Shown here: one piece after another, positions 6,789 through 15,543 of the stretch
Position numbering within the stretch: position 1 is the stretch's first letter
Layout: the number at the start of each line of letters is the position of its first letter
NCBI RefSeq assembly: GCF_002440635.1
Contig: NZ_DJUW01000007.1
Location: 1 to 47,803, forward strand
Direction of reading: 5' to 3'
Source: Novosphingobium sp. UBA6272
GTDB taxonomy: Bacteria > Pseudomonadota > Alphaproteobacteria > Sphingomonadales > Sphingomonadaceae
Length of the DNA stretch: 47,803 bases
Notes under the pieces: model-generated
The model's database searches: none
What the model was told of the DNA's origin: nothing
Seen by the model: only the letters and a program-made list of their open reading frames with translations
Program-made: the position numbers and the translations under genes

Positions 6789-6956
6789 TTACTTGATCTT
6801 GGCTTCCTTGAACTCGACGTGCTTGCGCACGACCGGATCGTACTTGCGGAAGCTCATCTTCTCGGTCGTGTTGCGCGGGTTCTTCTTGGTCACATAGAAG
6901 AAGCCGGTGTCGGCGGTCGACACGAGGCGGATCTTGACGGTTGCGGGCTTCGCCAT
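6789..6956 (-). CDS. rpmG: 50S ribosomal protein L33
   Basis: Small basic protein of 55 residues, start ATG 6954-6956, stop TAA at 6789-6791. It reads MAKPATVKIRLVSTADTGFF, then YVTKKNPRNTTEKMSFRKYD, then PVVRKHVEFKEAKIK, which is a complete L33. It is the form without Cys, since the zinc-ribbon CxxC pairs of the other paralogue type are absent. It is a component of the large ribosomal subunit near the E site. It lies alone between ppk2 and lolA. Confidence 0.97.
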   Translation of the reverse strand: MAKPATVKIRLVSTADTGFFYVTKKNPRNTTEKMSFRKYDPVVRKHVEFKEAKIK

Positions 6957-7008
6957 GGCGCTTGTCCTGAACTTTCGATTCGATGCCCGAAGGCGCTAAA
7001 AACTGCGA

Positions 7009-7029
7009 GGGCGGCTATTGACGCCGCCC
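7009..7029 (-). terminator. probable terminator after ppk2
   Basis: GGGCGGC (7009-7015) pairs with GCCGCCC (7023-7029) over a seven-base loop. On the minus strand it is followed by TCGCAG and then TTTTT, 38 bases past the ppk2 stop. It could also sit in the rpmG leader. Confidence 0.5.
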
Positions 7030-7066
7030 CGGAAGGCCGCGCCAATGCGTCAGGAACGCGCGAAAG

Positions 7067-7864
7067 TCAACTCTTCGCGCGCTTTTCCTTGCCCTCATAG
7101 GGCGCAATCGGGCCAAGCACGACAAAGCTTTCCTCCGACGGAGCATGATCGAGCGGCGGCAGCTCCAGCGGTTCCGGGTCGACATGGGTATCGGGCAAAC
7201 GATCGAGCAAGTCGCGGATCAGAGTCAGGCGGCCGCGGCGCTGGTCGTTGAAATCCACCAGGGTCCAGGGCGCGGCCTTGGTATGGGTGGCCCTGAGCAT
7301 CGCCTCGCGCGCGGCGGTATAGCTGTCATACTTGTCGCGCGCAGCCAGATCGACCGGCGAGAGCTTCCAGCGTTTGAGCGGATCTTCAAGCCGCTCGGCC
7401 AGACGCTTCTCCTGCTGTTCCTGATCGGTCGTCAGCCAGTACTTGAACAGCAGGATCCCGTCCTGAACCAGCAATTCCTCGAATGCGGGGGCCTGGGCCA
7501 GGAACGCCTCGGTCTGTTCGGGCGTGCAATAGCCCATGACTTTCTCGACCCCGGCACGGTTGTACCAGCTGCGGTCGAACAGCACGATCTCGCCCGCCGC
7601 GGGGAGGTGCGCGATGTAGCGCTGGAAGTACCATTGGGTACGCTCAGCCTCGCTCGGCTTGGGCAGCGCCACCACCCGGCATTGGCGCGGATTGATTGGG
7701 CCTGCCAAAGCCTTGATGGCGCCGCCCTTACCCGCAGTGTCGCGGCCTTCGAACAGGACCACCACCCGCGCGCCGGTTTTGGCAACCCAGCGGGCCATGG
7801 CAACCAACTCTTCCTCCAGCGGAGCGAAGAGCGCGGCAAATTTCTTTTTCTTGAGCTTCTTCAT
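7067..7864 (-). CDS. ppk2: polyphosphate kinase 2 family protein
   Basis: Transfers phosphate between polyphosphate and nucleotides, usually making NTP or NDP from polyphosphate. The protein has 265 residues, the size of a one-domain PPK2. Walker A is GRDTAGKGG at 40-48, Walker B lies in VLFDRSWYNRAG at about 94-105, and the lid region reads KYWLTTDQEQQEKRLAERLE then DPLKRWKLSPVD. The N-terminus is very lysine-rich (KKLKKKKF). Preference for ADP, GDP or AMP cannot be read reliably. It is transcribed divergently from phhA. Confidence 0.94.
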   Translation of the reverse strand: MKKLKKKKFAALFAPLEEELVAMARWVAKTGARVVVLFEGRDTAGKGGAIKALAGPINPRQCRVVALPKPSEAERTQWYFQRYIAHLPAAGEIVLFDRSWYNRAGVEKVMGYCTPEQTEAFLAQAPAFEELLVQDGILLFKYWLTTDQEQQEKRLAERLEDPLKRWKLSPVDLAARDKYDSYTAAREAMLRATHTKAAPWTLVDFNDQRRGRLTLIRDLLDRLPDTHVDPEPLELPPLDHAPSEESFVVLGPIAPYEGKEKRAKS

Positions 7865-7968
7865 GGGCTACGATTCCCTTTCGCGGCCTTGGTGCGCCTG
7901 CCGGGCCGCGCAATCAAGCCAATCGCGCAGCCTTGCTGTCCCGGATTGGAATGGTTACACTTGCAACC

Positions 7969-8892
7969 ATGTCCGAGACTGACTTTGCCCGCCTGCCCGA
8001 TCCCGACCCGGCGGTGTTTACCGCCCCACTCAAGCGTCCGGCTCAGGTCGGCGATGATTGGTTGGAACCGGCCCAGCGGAGCTATGGCGCGGAAGAGCAT
8101 GCGATCTGGGACGAACTGTTCGCTCGCCAGATGCAGGTCCTGCCCGGCCGCGCCGCCAGTGCCTTTCTGACCGGGCTCGACAAGCTAGACCTTGGCCGCG
8201 GCGGAGTGCCGGAATTCGGCCACCTGTCCGAAGAGCTGACCGCGCTGACCGGCTGGTCGGTGGTCCCGGTGCCGATGCTGATCCCCGACCACGTGTTCTT
8301 CTGGCATTTGGCCAATCGCCGCTTCCCAGCCGGGAACTTCATCCGCACCCGCGAGACCTTTGACTACATTCAGGAACCCGACGTGTTCCACGATGTATTT
8401 GGCCACGTGCCGATGCTGGCCGACCCGACCTATGCCGATTATATGCAGGAGTATGGCCGCGCCGGGTGGAAGGCCATGCGCTACAACCGCTTGAAGGCAC
8501 TGGGCGCGCTTTATTGGTACACGGTCGAATTCGGGCTGATCCTCGAAAAGCAGGGCTTGCGCGCCTATGGTGCCGGGATCCTGTCAGGCCCGGCCGAGGC
8601 GGTGTTCTGCCTTGAGGCGGAAAGCCCCAACCGGATCATGCTCAATGTCGACCGGGTGATGCGGACCGACTATGTGATCGACGATCTGCAACCCAGCTAT
8701 TTCGTGATCGAGAGCTTTGACGAGCTTTATCACGATACGGTCGAACGCGATTTCGACCGGCTCTATCGCAGCCTTGGCCCCAGTTTTACCTATGCCAACA
8801 CCGCGGTGATCGACATCGACGACGTGCTGCACCGGGGAACCCAGGAATATTTCCTGCGTGGCGGGCGGGGTTCGGGCGCGAAGCCGGTCTAG
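7969..8892 (+). CDS. phhA: phenylalanine 4-monooxygenase
   Basis: Pterin-dependent iron enzyme that hydroxylates phenylalanine to tyrosine. From the ATG at 7969 it has 307 residues, typical of bacterial enzymes without a regulatory domain. Iron ligands are His141 and His146 (VFHDVFGHVP) and Glu187 (YWYTVEFGL). Other landmarks are FWHLANRRFP and YVIDDLQPSYFVIESFDEL. An in-frame ATG at 7951 and a TTG at 7933 are alternatives; neither 7951 nor 7969 has a clear ribosome site, and a GTTACACTT stretch just before 7969 may be a -10 element, which would make the mRNA nearly leaderless. Its TAG stop overlaps the uppP stop. Confidence 0.95.
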   Translation: MSETDFARLPDPDPAVFTAPLKRPAQVGDDWLEPAQRSYGAEEHAIWDELFARQMQVLPGRAASAFLTGLDKLDLGRGGVPEFGHLSEELTALTGWSVVPVPMLIPDHVFFWHLANRRFPAGNFIRTRETFDYIQEPDVFHDVFGHVPMLADPTYADYMQEYGRAGWKAMRYNRLKALGALYWYTVEFGLILEKQGLRAYGAGILSGPAEAVFCLEAESPNRIMLNVDRVMRTDYVIDDLQPSYFVIESFDELYHDTVERDFDRLYRSLGPSFTYANTAVIDIDDVLHRGTQEYFLRGGRGSGAKPV

Positions 8893-9698
8893 CGGGACAA
8901 CAGGAAGATCGCGAGTGCCCCTGCCGCGATCCGGTACCAGGCGAACGGCGCGAAGCCCGAACGGCTGACGAAGGCGACAAAAGCCTTGATCACCGCCAGC
9001 GCGACGACAAAACTGACCGCGAAGCCGATCGCGATCTCGGTCCAGCCGACCGTACCGGTCCCGGCCATCAGCGCCGCGCGGTTATCGGCCAGTTCAAGTG
9101 TGGTCGCCCCCAACATGGTCGGGATTGCCAGGAAGAAGCTGAACTCGGCCGCGGTGCGGCGTTCGATGCCCATCGATAAGGCGCCCATGATCGTCGCGCC
9201 CGAACGGCTGACTCCGGGGATCATCGAAATGCACTGGAACAGCCCGACGCCCAGGGCTTGTCGGGCAGGAAGCTGCGCGACGCCACTGGCCGGGCCAGGC
9301 TTGGCCCAGCGCTCAATCCCCAGGATCGCAATACCGCCCAGGATCAGCGCCCAGCCGACCACCATCGGACTGCCGAGCAGAATGTCGATATAATCCTTGA
9401 GCAGCAGGCCCAGCACTGCCGAGGGCAGAAATCCGAGCAGGATGTTGCGCAGAAAAGCCAGGCTCATCGGCTCAAGCCGCAACAGCCCCATACCGACCGC
9501 CCAGAAAGTCCGCCAGTACTGCACCACCACCGCCAGGATCGCGCCCAGCTGGATCACGACGTTGAACACCTTCCAGGTGTCGGCGTCATAGCCGAACAGC
9601 TCGGCGGCGAGGATCAGGTGCCCGGTCGAAGAGACGGGAATGAATTCGGTAACGCCCTCGACGATGCCGAGCAGGATGGCGGTAACGATCGGATCCAT
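8889..9698 (-). CDS. uppP: undecaprenyl-diphosphatase
   Basis: Integral membrane phosphatase that recycles undecaprenyl pyrophosphate to the carrier lipid for peptidoglycan and polysaccharide synthesis; of the BacA/UppP type. It has 269 residues and about eight membrane segments. Signature motifs are EGVTEFIPVSSTGH at 14-27 and PGVSRSGATI at 161-170. The start ATG overlaps the stop of the ABC exporter gene by one base (TGATG), so the two are translationally coupled. Its stop shares CTAG with phhA on the other strand. Confidence 0.97.
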   Translation of the reverse strand: MDPIVTAILLGIVEGVTEFIPVSSTGHLILAAELFGYDADTWKVFNVVIQLGAILAVVVQYWRTFWAVGMGLLRLEPMSLAFLRNILLGFLPSAVLGLLLKDYIDILLGSPMVVGWALILGGIAILGIERWAKPGPASGVAQLPARQALGVGLFQCISMIPGVSRSGATIMGALSMGIERRTAAEFSFFLAIPTMLGATTLELADNRAALMAGTGTVGWTEIAIGFAVSFVVALAVIKAFVAFVSRSGFAPFAWYRIAAGALAIFLLSR

Positions 9699-11539
9699 CA
9701 GTCCGCTTCCTTCTGGGCCGCATAGGCGCGTTCATCGAACTGGAGCGAGGCGAGCCGGGCATAAAGCCCGCCGGCCCGGGCCAGCTGGTCGTGGGTCCCG
9801 GTCTCGACGATCCGGCCCTGATCAAGCACCACGATCCGGTCCGCGCCGCGCACGGTAGCCAGGCGGTGGGCGATTACCAGCGTGGTACGATCGGCGATCA
9901 GGCGGTCGAGCGCCTGCTGGACCAGCAGTTCGCTTTCGGCGTCGAGCGCGCTGGTCGCCTCGTCGAGCAGCAGGATCGGAGCCTTGCGCAGCACCGCACG
10001 CGCGATCGCCACGCGTTGGCGCTGCCCGCCGGAAAGCCGCGCGCCGCCTTCACCCAGATAGGTGTCGAGCCCGTCTGGCAGGTCACGCAGAAAAGTTTCG
10101 GCATTGGCGGCGCGGGCCGCTTCCCAGATCGCTTCGTCGTCGGCTTCCCAGTTGCCATAGCGCAGATTGTCGCGGGCATTGGCGGCGAACAGGATCGCCT
10201 CTTGCGGAACCAGCGCGATCCGGCGGCGCACTTCGGCGGGATCGACCGCCGTGATCGGCACACCGTCCATCTTGATCGTCCCGGTCTGGGGATCGTAGAA
10301 CCGCTCTGCCAGCTGGAACAAGGTGCTCTTGCCCGCGCCCGAAGGACCGACGATCGCCACGGTCTCGCCCGGTTCCACGGTCAGCGAGAAATCGAGCAGC
10401 GCGGCATGTTCGGGCCGGGTCGGATAGCGGAAGGTCACTCCCTCGAAGCTGAGCTTGCCGCGCCCCGGACTGGGAAGGGCGAGCGGGCGTTCGGGCGCCG
10501 CAATTTGCGGCCTTTCGTTAAGCAGTTCGGACAGACGGCTGGCCGCTCCGGCGCCGCGCAGCAGATCGCCATACACCTCGGTCAGCGCGCCGAACGAACC
10601 GGCCACGATAACCGCGACGAACACAATCTGGACAATCGTTCCGCTGGTAATGGTCCCTTCGGCTACCCCAATCGCACCCTGCCAGACCAGCAGGACGATC
10701 GCGCCGAAGATCGCCACAATCGCCAGCGCGCTGATCACCGCGCGCAGCACGATCCGGCGCTTGGCGGTTGCAAAGCTGAGCTCGACCGAATCGGCAAAGC
10801 GGCGGGCCTCGCGATCTTCCTGGTTGAAGGCCTGAACCACCTTCATCGCGCCAAGGACCTCAGCGACCATGGCGCCGATATCGGCGACCCGATCCTGACT
10901 GGACCGGGAAATCGTGCGAATCCGCCGCCCGAACATAAGCAGCGGTGTCATGACCACCACCAGTCCGGCAAGCAACCCGGCAGTCAGCTTCGGAGCAAGC
11001 GAAAACAGGATCACTACCCCGCCGATTCCGGTGATGAAATTGCGCAAGGCGACCGAGACCGTGGTGCCGACCACCTGTTCGATCAACGCGGTATCCGACG
11101 TCATCCGCGACGAAATCTCGTTCGGGCTGTTTTCCTCGAAGAACCCAGGAGAAAGACGCATGAGGTTGGTTTGCACCTTCAGGCGGATATCGGCGATCAC
11201 CCGTTCGCCCAGCCACGACACGAAGTAGAACCGCACCGCCGTGCCCAGCCCCAGCACTACTACGATCAGCAGCAGGTAGCGGAACCAACGCGCGATCGAT
11301 TCGATATCGCCGCCTTCCCCAAAGCCGCGATCGACCACCATCCGGAAACCCGCAGGGATCGCCAGCGTGGCCGAAGCTGTGACCGTCAGCGCCAGCAGAG
11401 CCATGATCATATGTCGCGGGTATTTGGCGGTTTCGCGCGCGACCATCCGCAGCGGCCCGAGATTGCGCGCCGGAGGCGGCTCGGTCGCGGCGGTTTCGGT
11501 TGCGGGCGTGGCTTGTGCGACCTGCGGATCTGAACTCAT
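9698..11539 (-). CDS. ABC exporter, fused membrane and ATPase domains (MsbA/BmrA-like)
   Basis: Half-transporter of 613 residues that would act as a homodimer. The exporter membrane domain covers about 45-330 (six segments) and the nucleotide-binding domain about 363-600. Visible motifs are Walker A GPSGAGKST at 398-406, signature LSGGQ at 502-506, Walker B ILLLDEATSALD from 522 and the switch His in VIAHRL. The first 30 residues are a Pro/Ala/Thr-rich linker. The substrate is unknown; coupling to uppP by a one-base stop/start overlap suggests an envelope lipid or related export role, but drug export is possible. It is divergent from phaZ. Confidence 0.93.
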   Translation of the reverse strand: MSSDPQVAQATPATETAATEPPPARNLGPLRMVARETAKYPRHMIMALLALTVTASATLAIPAGFRMVVDRGFGEGGDIESIARWFRYLLLIVVVLGLGTAVRFYFVSWLGERVIADIRLKVQTNLMRLSPGFFEENSPNEISSRMTSDTALIEQVVGTTVSVALRNFITGIGGVVILFSLAPKLTAGLLAGLVVVMTPLLMFGRRIRTISRSSQDRVADIGAMVAEVLGAMKVVQAFNQEDREARRFADSVELSFATAKRRIVLRAVISALAIVAIFGAIVLLVWQGAIGVAEGTITSGTIVQIVFVAVIVAGSFGALTEVYGDLLRGAGAASRLSELLNERPQIAAPERPLALPSPGRGKLSFEGVTFRYPTRPEHAALLDFSLTVEPGETVAIVGPSGAGKSTLFQLAERFYDPQTGTIKMDGVPITAVDPAEVRRRIALVPQEAILFAANARDNLRYGNWEADDEAIWEAARAANAETFLRDLPDGLDTYLGEGGARLSGGQRQRVAIARAVLRKAPILLLDEATSALDAESELLVQQALDRLIADRTTLVIAHRLATVRGADRIVVLDQGRIVETGTHDQLARAGGLYARLASLQFDERAYAAQKEAD

Positions 11540-11606
11540 GGCGGCGCCCTAGCACAACCGAAGCGCGGCGTAAGGGGATATCGCGGGTCTCCGGAACGGG
11601 CCAATG

Positions 11607-11639
11607 TGCAGTGCAGCGTAATATTGTGCATTGCACAAT
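11607..11639. promoter_or_regulatory. TGCA-type palindromes upstream of phaZ (possible PhaR site)
   Basis: Two symmetric elements lie in the 146-base divergent region: TGCA-G-TGCA at 11607-11615 and ATTGTGCA-T-TGCACAAT at 11623-11639, the second with perfect 8-bp arms. The repressor PhaR of PHB metabolism is known to bind TGC-rich palindromes. The position, 47 bases before the phaZ start, fits a regulator of phaZ; assignment to PhaR is inference. Confidence 0.5.
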
Positions 11640-11685
11640 GAACCGATTGGGGCCACATTCCGGCCAAACAGGAGGTCCGCACACC

Positions 11686-12930
11686 GTGCTTTACACCGCT
11701 TACGAATTGCAACGTTCCTGGCTCAACGCCGCCAGCACCTGGGCCTCGATCGGGGCCGAGATGTTGGGCAATCCGGCGCTGCCCTTCGGCTATGGCGCCG
11801 GCGGATCAATGATGGCATCGGCGCTGGAGGTCTTTGCCCATGCCTCGGCCAATTACGGCAAGCCGACATTCGATATCGAAACCGTGACCGTTGACGGCCA
11901 GACTCATCCGGTGACCGAAGCGATCGTGATGCACAAGCCGTTCGGCAATCTGCTGCGCTTTTCCCACCCCGGCCTGCCCGAGAACGCGCCGCGGCTGCTG
12001 ATCGTCGCGCCGATGAGCGGCCACTTCGCCACCCTGCTGCGCGGCACGGTGGCACGAATGATCGAACGCTGCGAAGTCTACATCACCGATTGGGCCGATG
12101 CCCGGATGGTGCCGCTTTCGGCCGGCGAGTTCGATCTCGACGACTATATCGACTACCTGATCGACTTCTTCGAACATGTCGGCCCCGGCGCCCATGCCCT
12201 CGCGGTGTGCCAGCCTTCTGTCCCGACCCTCGCCGCCACCGCGATCATGGCCGAGAACAAGCATCCGTGCCGTCCGCTGACCCTGACCATGATGGGCGGA
12301 CCGATCGACACCCGCGAAGCGCCGACCTCGGTCAATGACCTGGCCATGCAGCGCCCGATCGAATGGTTCCGCCATACCGTGATCGCGACCGTACCGTTGC
12401 AGTATCCGGGCGCCGGACGCCGCGTCTATCCGGGCTTTCTGCAGCTCGCCGGGTTCATGAGCATGAACCTGGGCAATCACATGCTGAGCCATTATCACAT
12501 GTTCAAGCACCTGGTCGAAGGCGCCGATGAGAGCGCCGATGCGACCAAGGCGTTCTACGACGAATACCGCGCGGTCTGCGATCTCAACGCCGCCTATTAC
12601 CTCCAGACGGTCGAGGAAGTGTTCCAGAAGCACTCGCTGCCCAAGGGCGAATTCGTCCACCGCGGCCGCCGGGTCAATCTCGGCCTGATCAAGGACACCG
12701 CGCTGCTCGCGGTCGAGGGTGAGCGCGATGATATCTCCGGGATCGGCCAGACCAAGGCCGCGCTGCATCTGGCGACCGGGCTGGCCGAGGCAAAGAAGCA
12801 GTACCTGCTTGCGCCCGAAGTCGGCCACTACGGCATCTTCAACGGCAGCAAGTGGCGCGACAAGATCGCCCCGGTGCTGGAAGACTGGATCGCCCGGCAC
12901 GACCGCCCGGCGCTGAAGGTCGTGGCCTAG
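11686..12930 (+). CDS. phaZ: intracellular polyhydroxybutyrate depolymerase
   Basis: Degrades stored PHB granules in the cytoplasm. I start it at GTG 11686-11688 with GGAGG at 11671-11675, giving 414 residues MLYTAYELQRSWLNAAS; the frame is open further upstream but overlaps the palindromes. The nucleophile region is LAVCQPSVPT with Cys175 where lipases have Ser, matching the catalytic Cys of intracellular depolymerases of the Ralstonia type. Other landmarks are APMSGHFATLLRGTV, VYITDWADAR and the C-terminal EVGHYGIFNGSKWR carrying the likely catalytic His. It shares CTAG stops with the DUF4126 gene. Confidence 0.95.
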   Translation: MLYTAYELQRSWLNAASTWASIGAEMLGNPALPFGYGAGGSMMASALEVFAHASANYGKPTFDIETVTVDGQTHPVTEAIVMHKPFGNLLRFSHPGLPENAPRLLIVAPMSGHFATLLRGTVARMIERCEVYITDWADARMVPLSAGEFDLDDYIDYLIDFFEHVGPGAHALAVCQPSVPTLAATAIMAENKHPCRPLTLTMMGGPIDTREAPTSVNDLAMQRPIEWFRHTVIATVPLQYPGAGRRVYPGFLQLAGFMSMNLGNHMLSHYHMFKHLVEGADESADATKAFYDEYRAVCDLNAAYYLQTVEEVFQKHSLPKGEFVHRGRRVNLGLIKDTALLAVEGERDDISGIGQTKAALHLATGLAEAKKQYLLAPEVGHYGIFNGSKWRDKIAPVLEDWIARHDRPALKVVA

Positions 12931-13556
12931 ACCTCTGGCAGGGCGGGCTTCGGCTCGCCCTGGACCTTCAGGAAAATCCGCCGCAGCACCCGCCAGGCGA
13001 TTACCATCAGCACGATCGCCAGCACCAGCAGCACGGCGGCGACCACGCCAGCAGCGACCGGGTGACTATAGGCCAGATAGAGCAGCCCGGTGGTCGCGAC
13101 ATCCTCGACCGCCGAGACGGCGATGTTGCTGAACGGTTCGGGGCTGGTGTTGACCACCGCCCGCGCGCTGGCCTTGCCGCCGTGGGCCAGCAGGCTGGCC
13201 CCGCCGCCGAGGATGAAGGCAATCGCCTGGGTTGCCGGATCGGCCGGATCGATCACCGCCAGGGCCAGCAGCGCCCCGCCGATCGGGCGGATGAAGGTAT
13301 GGACGGTGTCCCAGACCGAATCGAGCCAGACTACTTTGTCGGCAAAGAATTCCATGAAGGCGGCCAGCCCCGCGATGCCCATGACCCAGGGATTGGCCAG
13401 AACCTGCAGCGAAGCCAGATGTTCGGGCAGCGGCAGCACGTTGTAGCGCATCGCCAGGCCAGTCGCGAGCACGGTGAGGTAGAGCCGCCAGCCGGACAGC
13501 AGGCTGACCGACCCGGCAATGCCGAGAATTTCCATGATCCCAAGATGTTCGGTCAT
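12927..13556 (-). CDS. DUF4126 membrane protein
   Basis: Protein of 209 residues with about five hydrophobic segments. It matches DUF4126 in layout: GIAGSVSLLSGWRLYLTVLA near the start, then NPWVMGIAGLAAFMEFFADK, then FILGGGASLLAHGGKASARA. The ATG at 13556 has GGGGAG seven bases upstream. Family function is unknown. It lies 67 bases after a CMD-family gene on the same strand and may be the last gene of that unit. Confidence 0.87.
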   Translation of the reverse strand: MTEHLGIMEILGIAGSVSLLSGWRLYLTVLATGLAMRYNVLPLPEHLASLQVLANPWVMGIAGLAAFMEFFADKVVWLDSVWDTVHTFIRPIGGALLALAVIDPADPATQAIAFILGGGASLLAHGGKASARAVVNTSPEPFSNIAVSAVEDVATTGLLYLAYSHPVAAGVVAAVLLVLAIVLMVIAWRVLRRIFLKVQGEPKPALPEV

Positions 13557-13623
13557 CCGGCGCTCCCCTTATATGCCCAGACCAGAACCCTGAGAATGCG
13601 CCCGGCGTGGGCGAATGGCAAGC

Positions 13624-14184
13624 TCAGCCGAGATCGGGGTCCGCGGTAAGGATCGGATCGAGCTGTACCCCGCAGGAATTGAGCAGCATCGAAACCTGCG
13701 TGTACTGGCCGACGGTATAGATCAGGTCGACCCGGCCGGTATCGCCAAGCGGGGCCAGCGCAGCCCAGGTCGCGTCGGCGATGTGGTGGTTCTGGCCAAG
13801 TTCGTCGCAGGCCCGCAGGATTGCCGCTTCAAGCGGGTCCCAGCCGGGCGCATCGGGTCCGGCCTTGATCGCGGGGATCTCGCTTTCGGCAATGCCCGAG
13901 TTGAGGCCGATCACCACGTGCTGGGCCCATTCGTAACCGGCCTTGCAGTTCCAGCCGACCCGCAGGATCGCCAGTTCGCGCTGTCGTGCGGTCAGGCTGT
14001 TGCGGGCCGAGAGGACGTAATTGCCCCAGGCGAGGAACGCGCCGAGCGCATCTGGATTGTGCGCCTGGGTGCGGAAGATGTTGAAGCCGCGGGCGTATTC
14101 GGGAATCGCCTGGAGCACCTCCCGCGCCTCGGGAGACAGCTCGGCATCGCCGAGCGGCGCGATCCGGGGCGCGGGAAGCCGCAT
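13624..14184 (-). CDS. carboxymuconolactone decarboxylase (AhpD-like) family protein
   Basis: Protein of 186 residues with the CMD helical fold: LTARQRELAILRVGWNCKAGYEWAQH followed by GLNSGI and later ILRACDELGQNHHIADATW. The redox CxxC of AhpD peroxidases is missing (only one Cys in the motif), so it is not an obvious peroxidase. It starts three bases after the thiolase stop, so it is cotranscribed with thiolase; such proteins are common in degradation operons but their substrate is unknown. Confidence 0.87.
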   Translation of the reverse strand: MRLPAPRIAPLGDAELSPEAREVLQAIPEYARGFNIFRTQAHNPDALGAFLAWGNYVLSARNSLTARQRELAILRVGWNCKAGYEWAQHVVIGLNSGIAESEIPAIKAGPDAPGWDPLEAAILRACDELGQNHHIADATWAALAPLGDTGRVDLIYTVGQYTQVSMLLNSCGVQLDPILTADPDLG

Positions 14185-14187
14185 GGG

Positions 14188-15372
14188 TTACAGGACTTCG
14201 AACAGTCCGGCGGCACCTTGCCCGCCGCCGATGCACATGGTCACGACAACGTACTTGGCGCCGCGGCGCTTGCCTTCGATCAGCGCATGGCCGGTGCAGC
14301 GCGCGCCGGTCATGCCGAAGGGGTGGCCGATCGAGATCGAGCCGCCGTTGACGTTGAGCAGCTCGTCAGGAATGCCCAGCTTGTCACGGCAGTACAGCAC
14401 CTGGACGGCGAAGGCCTCGTTGAGTTCCCACAGGCCGATGTCGTCCATCTTCAGGTTGAAACGCTCGAGCAGCTTGGGAATCGCGAAGACCGGGCCGATG
14501 CCCATTTCGTCGGGCTCGGTGCCCGCAACTGCCATGCCGACATAGCGGCCGAGCGGGGTCAGCCCGCGCTTTTCGGCGACCTTGGCCTCCATCACCACGC
14601 AGGCCGACGAACCGTCCGACAGCTGGCTGGCATTGCCGGCGGTGATCGTGTTGCCCTCACCCATCACCGGCTTGAGGCTGGCGAGGCCTTCGAGCGTGGT
14701 GTCGGGGCGGTTGCAATCGTCCTTGGTCGCGGTGACGTCGTGGTAGGAGACTTCCTTGGTTTCCTTGTCGACCACCGCCATCGTCGCTGCGCAGGCGACG
14801 ATTTCGGCGTCGAACTTGCCCGCCGCCTGGCCGGCAGCGGTGCGCTGCTGCGACTGGAGCGAATATTCGTCCTGATACTCGCGGCTGATGTTGTAGCGCT
14901 TGGCCACCACTTCGGCGGTACCGATCATCGGCATGTAGATGTGCGGGTGCATTTCCAGCAGCTCGCGGTCCGGCTCGACAAACATCTTGCCGCTGCCAAC
15001 CACCTTGGAGATGCTTTCCACGCCGCCCGCGACGCAGATGTCCATGTTGTCGACGATCACCTGCTTGGCGGCGGTGGCGATGGTCATCAGGCCCGAGGAG
15101 CACTGGCGGTCGATCGTCATCGCCGGAACGGTGACCGGCAGCCCGGCGCGCAGCGCGGCGAGGCGCGCGACGTTGCCGCCGGTCGAGCCCTGCTGCACCG
15201 CGGTGCCCATCAGCACGTCATCGACTTCGCCGCCCTCGATCCCGGCGCGTTCGACCGCGGCGCGGATCGAGAAGGCCCCCAGCGTCGCGCCGGTGGTGTT
15301 GTTGAAAGCGCCGCGTCCTGCCTTGGTCAGCGGGGTACGGGCGGTGGAGACGATGACTGCGTCACGTGACAT
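14188..15372 (-). CDS. thiolase (acetyl-CoA C-acyltransferase family)
   Basis: Cleaves or forms beta-ketoacyl-CoA. It has 394 residues from ATG 15370-15372 (MSRDAVIVSTARTP); the frame is open into the palindrome region upstream. Acyl-accepting Cys91 lies in DRQCSSGL, the catalytic His in NGGSISIGHPFGMTGAR and the second Cys in CIGGGQGAAG. The N-terminus and VSYHDVTATKDDCNRPDTTL suggest a degradative thiolase rather than PhaA, but that is a judgement. It is followed after three bases by a CMD-family gene, and preceded by three palindromes separating it from a MaoC-type dehydratase. Confidence 0.94.
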   Translation of the reverse strand: MSRDAVIVSTARTPLTKAGRGAFNNTTGATLGAFSIRAAVERAGIEGGEVDDVLMGTAVQQGSTGGNVARLAALRAGLPVTVPAMTIDRQCSSGLMTIATAAKQVIVDNMDICVAGGVESISKVVGSGKMFVEPDRELLEMHPHIYMPMIGTAEVVAKRYNISREYQDEYSLQSQQRTAAGQAAGKFDAEIVACAATMAVVDKETKEVSYHDVTATKDDCNRPDTTLEGLASLKPVMGEGNTITAGNASQLSDGSSACVVMEAKVAEKRGLTPLGRYVGMAVAGTEPDEMGIGPVFAIPKLLERFNLKMDDIGLWELNEAFAVQVLYCRDKLGIPDELLNVNGGSISIGHPFGMTGARCTGHALIEGKRRGAKYVVVTMCIGGGQGAAGLFEVL

Positions 15373-15402
15373 GGGAATGGTCCTTATCCTTGATCCGGTT
15401 AA

Positions 15403-15534
15403 CCCCTCCCGGTCCGGGAGGGGCAGCGAGACTTGGCAGTCCTGAGCTTGTCGAAGGACTGCCTCGTCGCAGCGGGGTGGGTTCCTGGGCTCGCGGTAGA
15501 ACCCCCACCCCAACCCCTCCCCATCGGGGAGGGG
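15403..15534. repeat. cluster of three extragenic palindromes
   Basis: Three hairpins lie in the 171-base gap between the thiolase and MaoC genes. (1) CCCCTCCCGG/CCGGGAGGGG at 15403-15423, perfect with a one-base centre. (2) GGCAGTCCT/AGGACTGCC at 15435-15463, enclosing the GAGCTTGTCGA core of a repeat widespread in alphaproteobacterial and xanthomonad genomes. (3) CCCCTCCCC/GGGGAGGGG at 15514-15534 with a three-base loop, after a run of A and C. They resemble REP-type elements and may stop transcription between maoC and the thiolase. Confidence 0.85.
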
Positions 15535-15543
15535 CTAAGAAGT

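Noticed and set aside
9791..11533. A 580-codon plus-strand open frame opposite the ABC exporter
   Set aside because: The exporter has all ABC motifs on the minus strand; the plus-strand product is Arg/Gln/His-rich with no domain.
13615..15369. A 584-codon plus-strand open frame across the CMD and thiolase genes
   Set aside because: It crosses two well-recognised minus-strand genes and has no motif.
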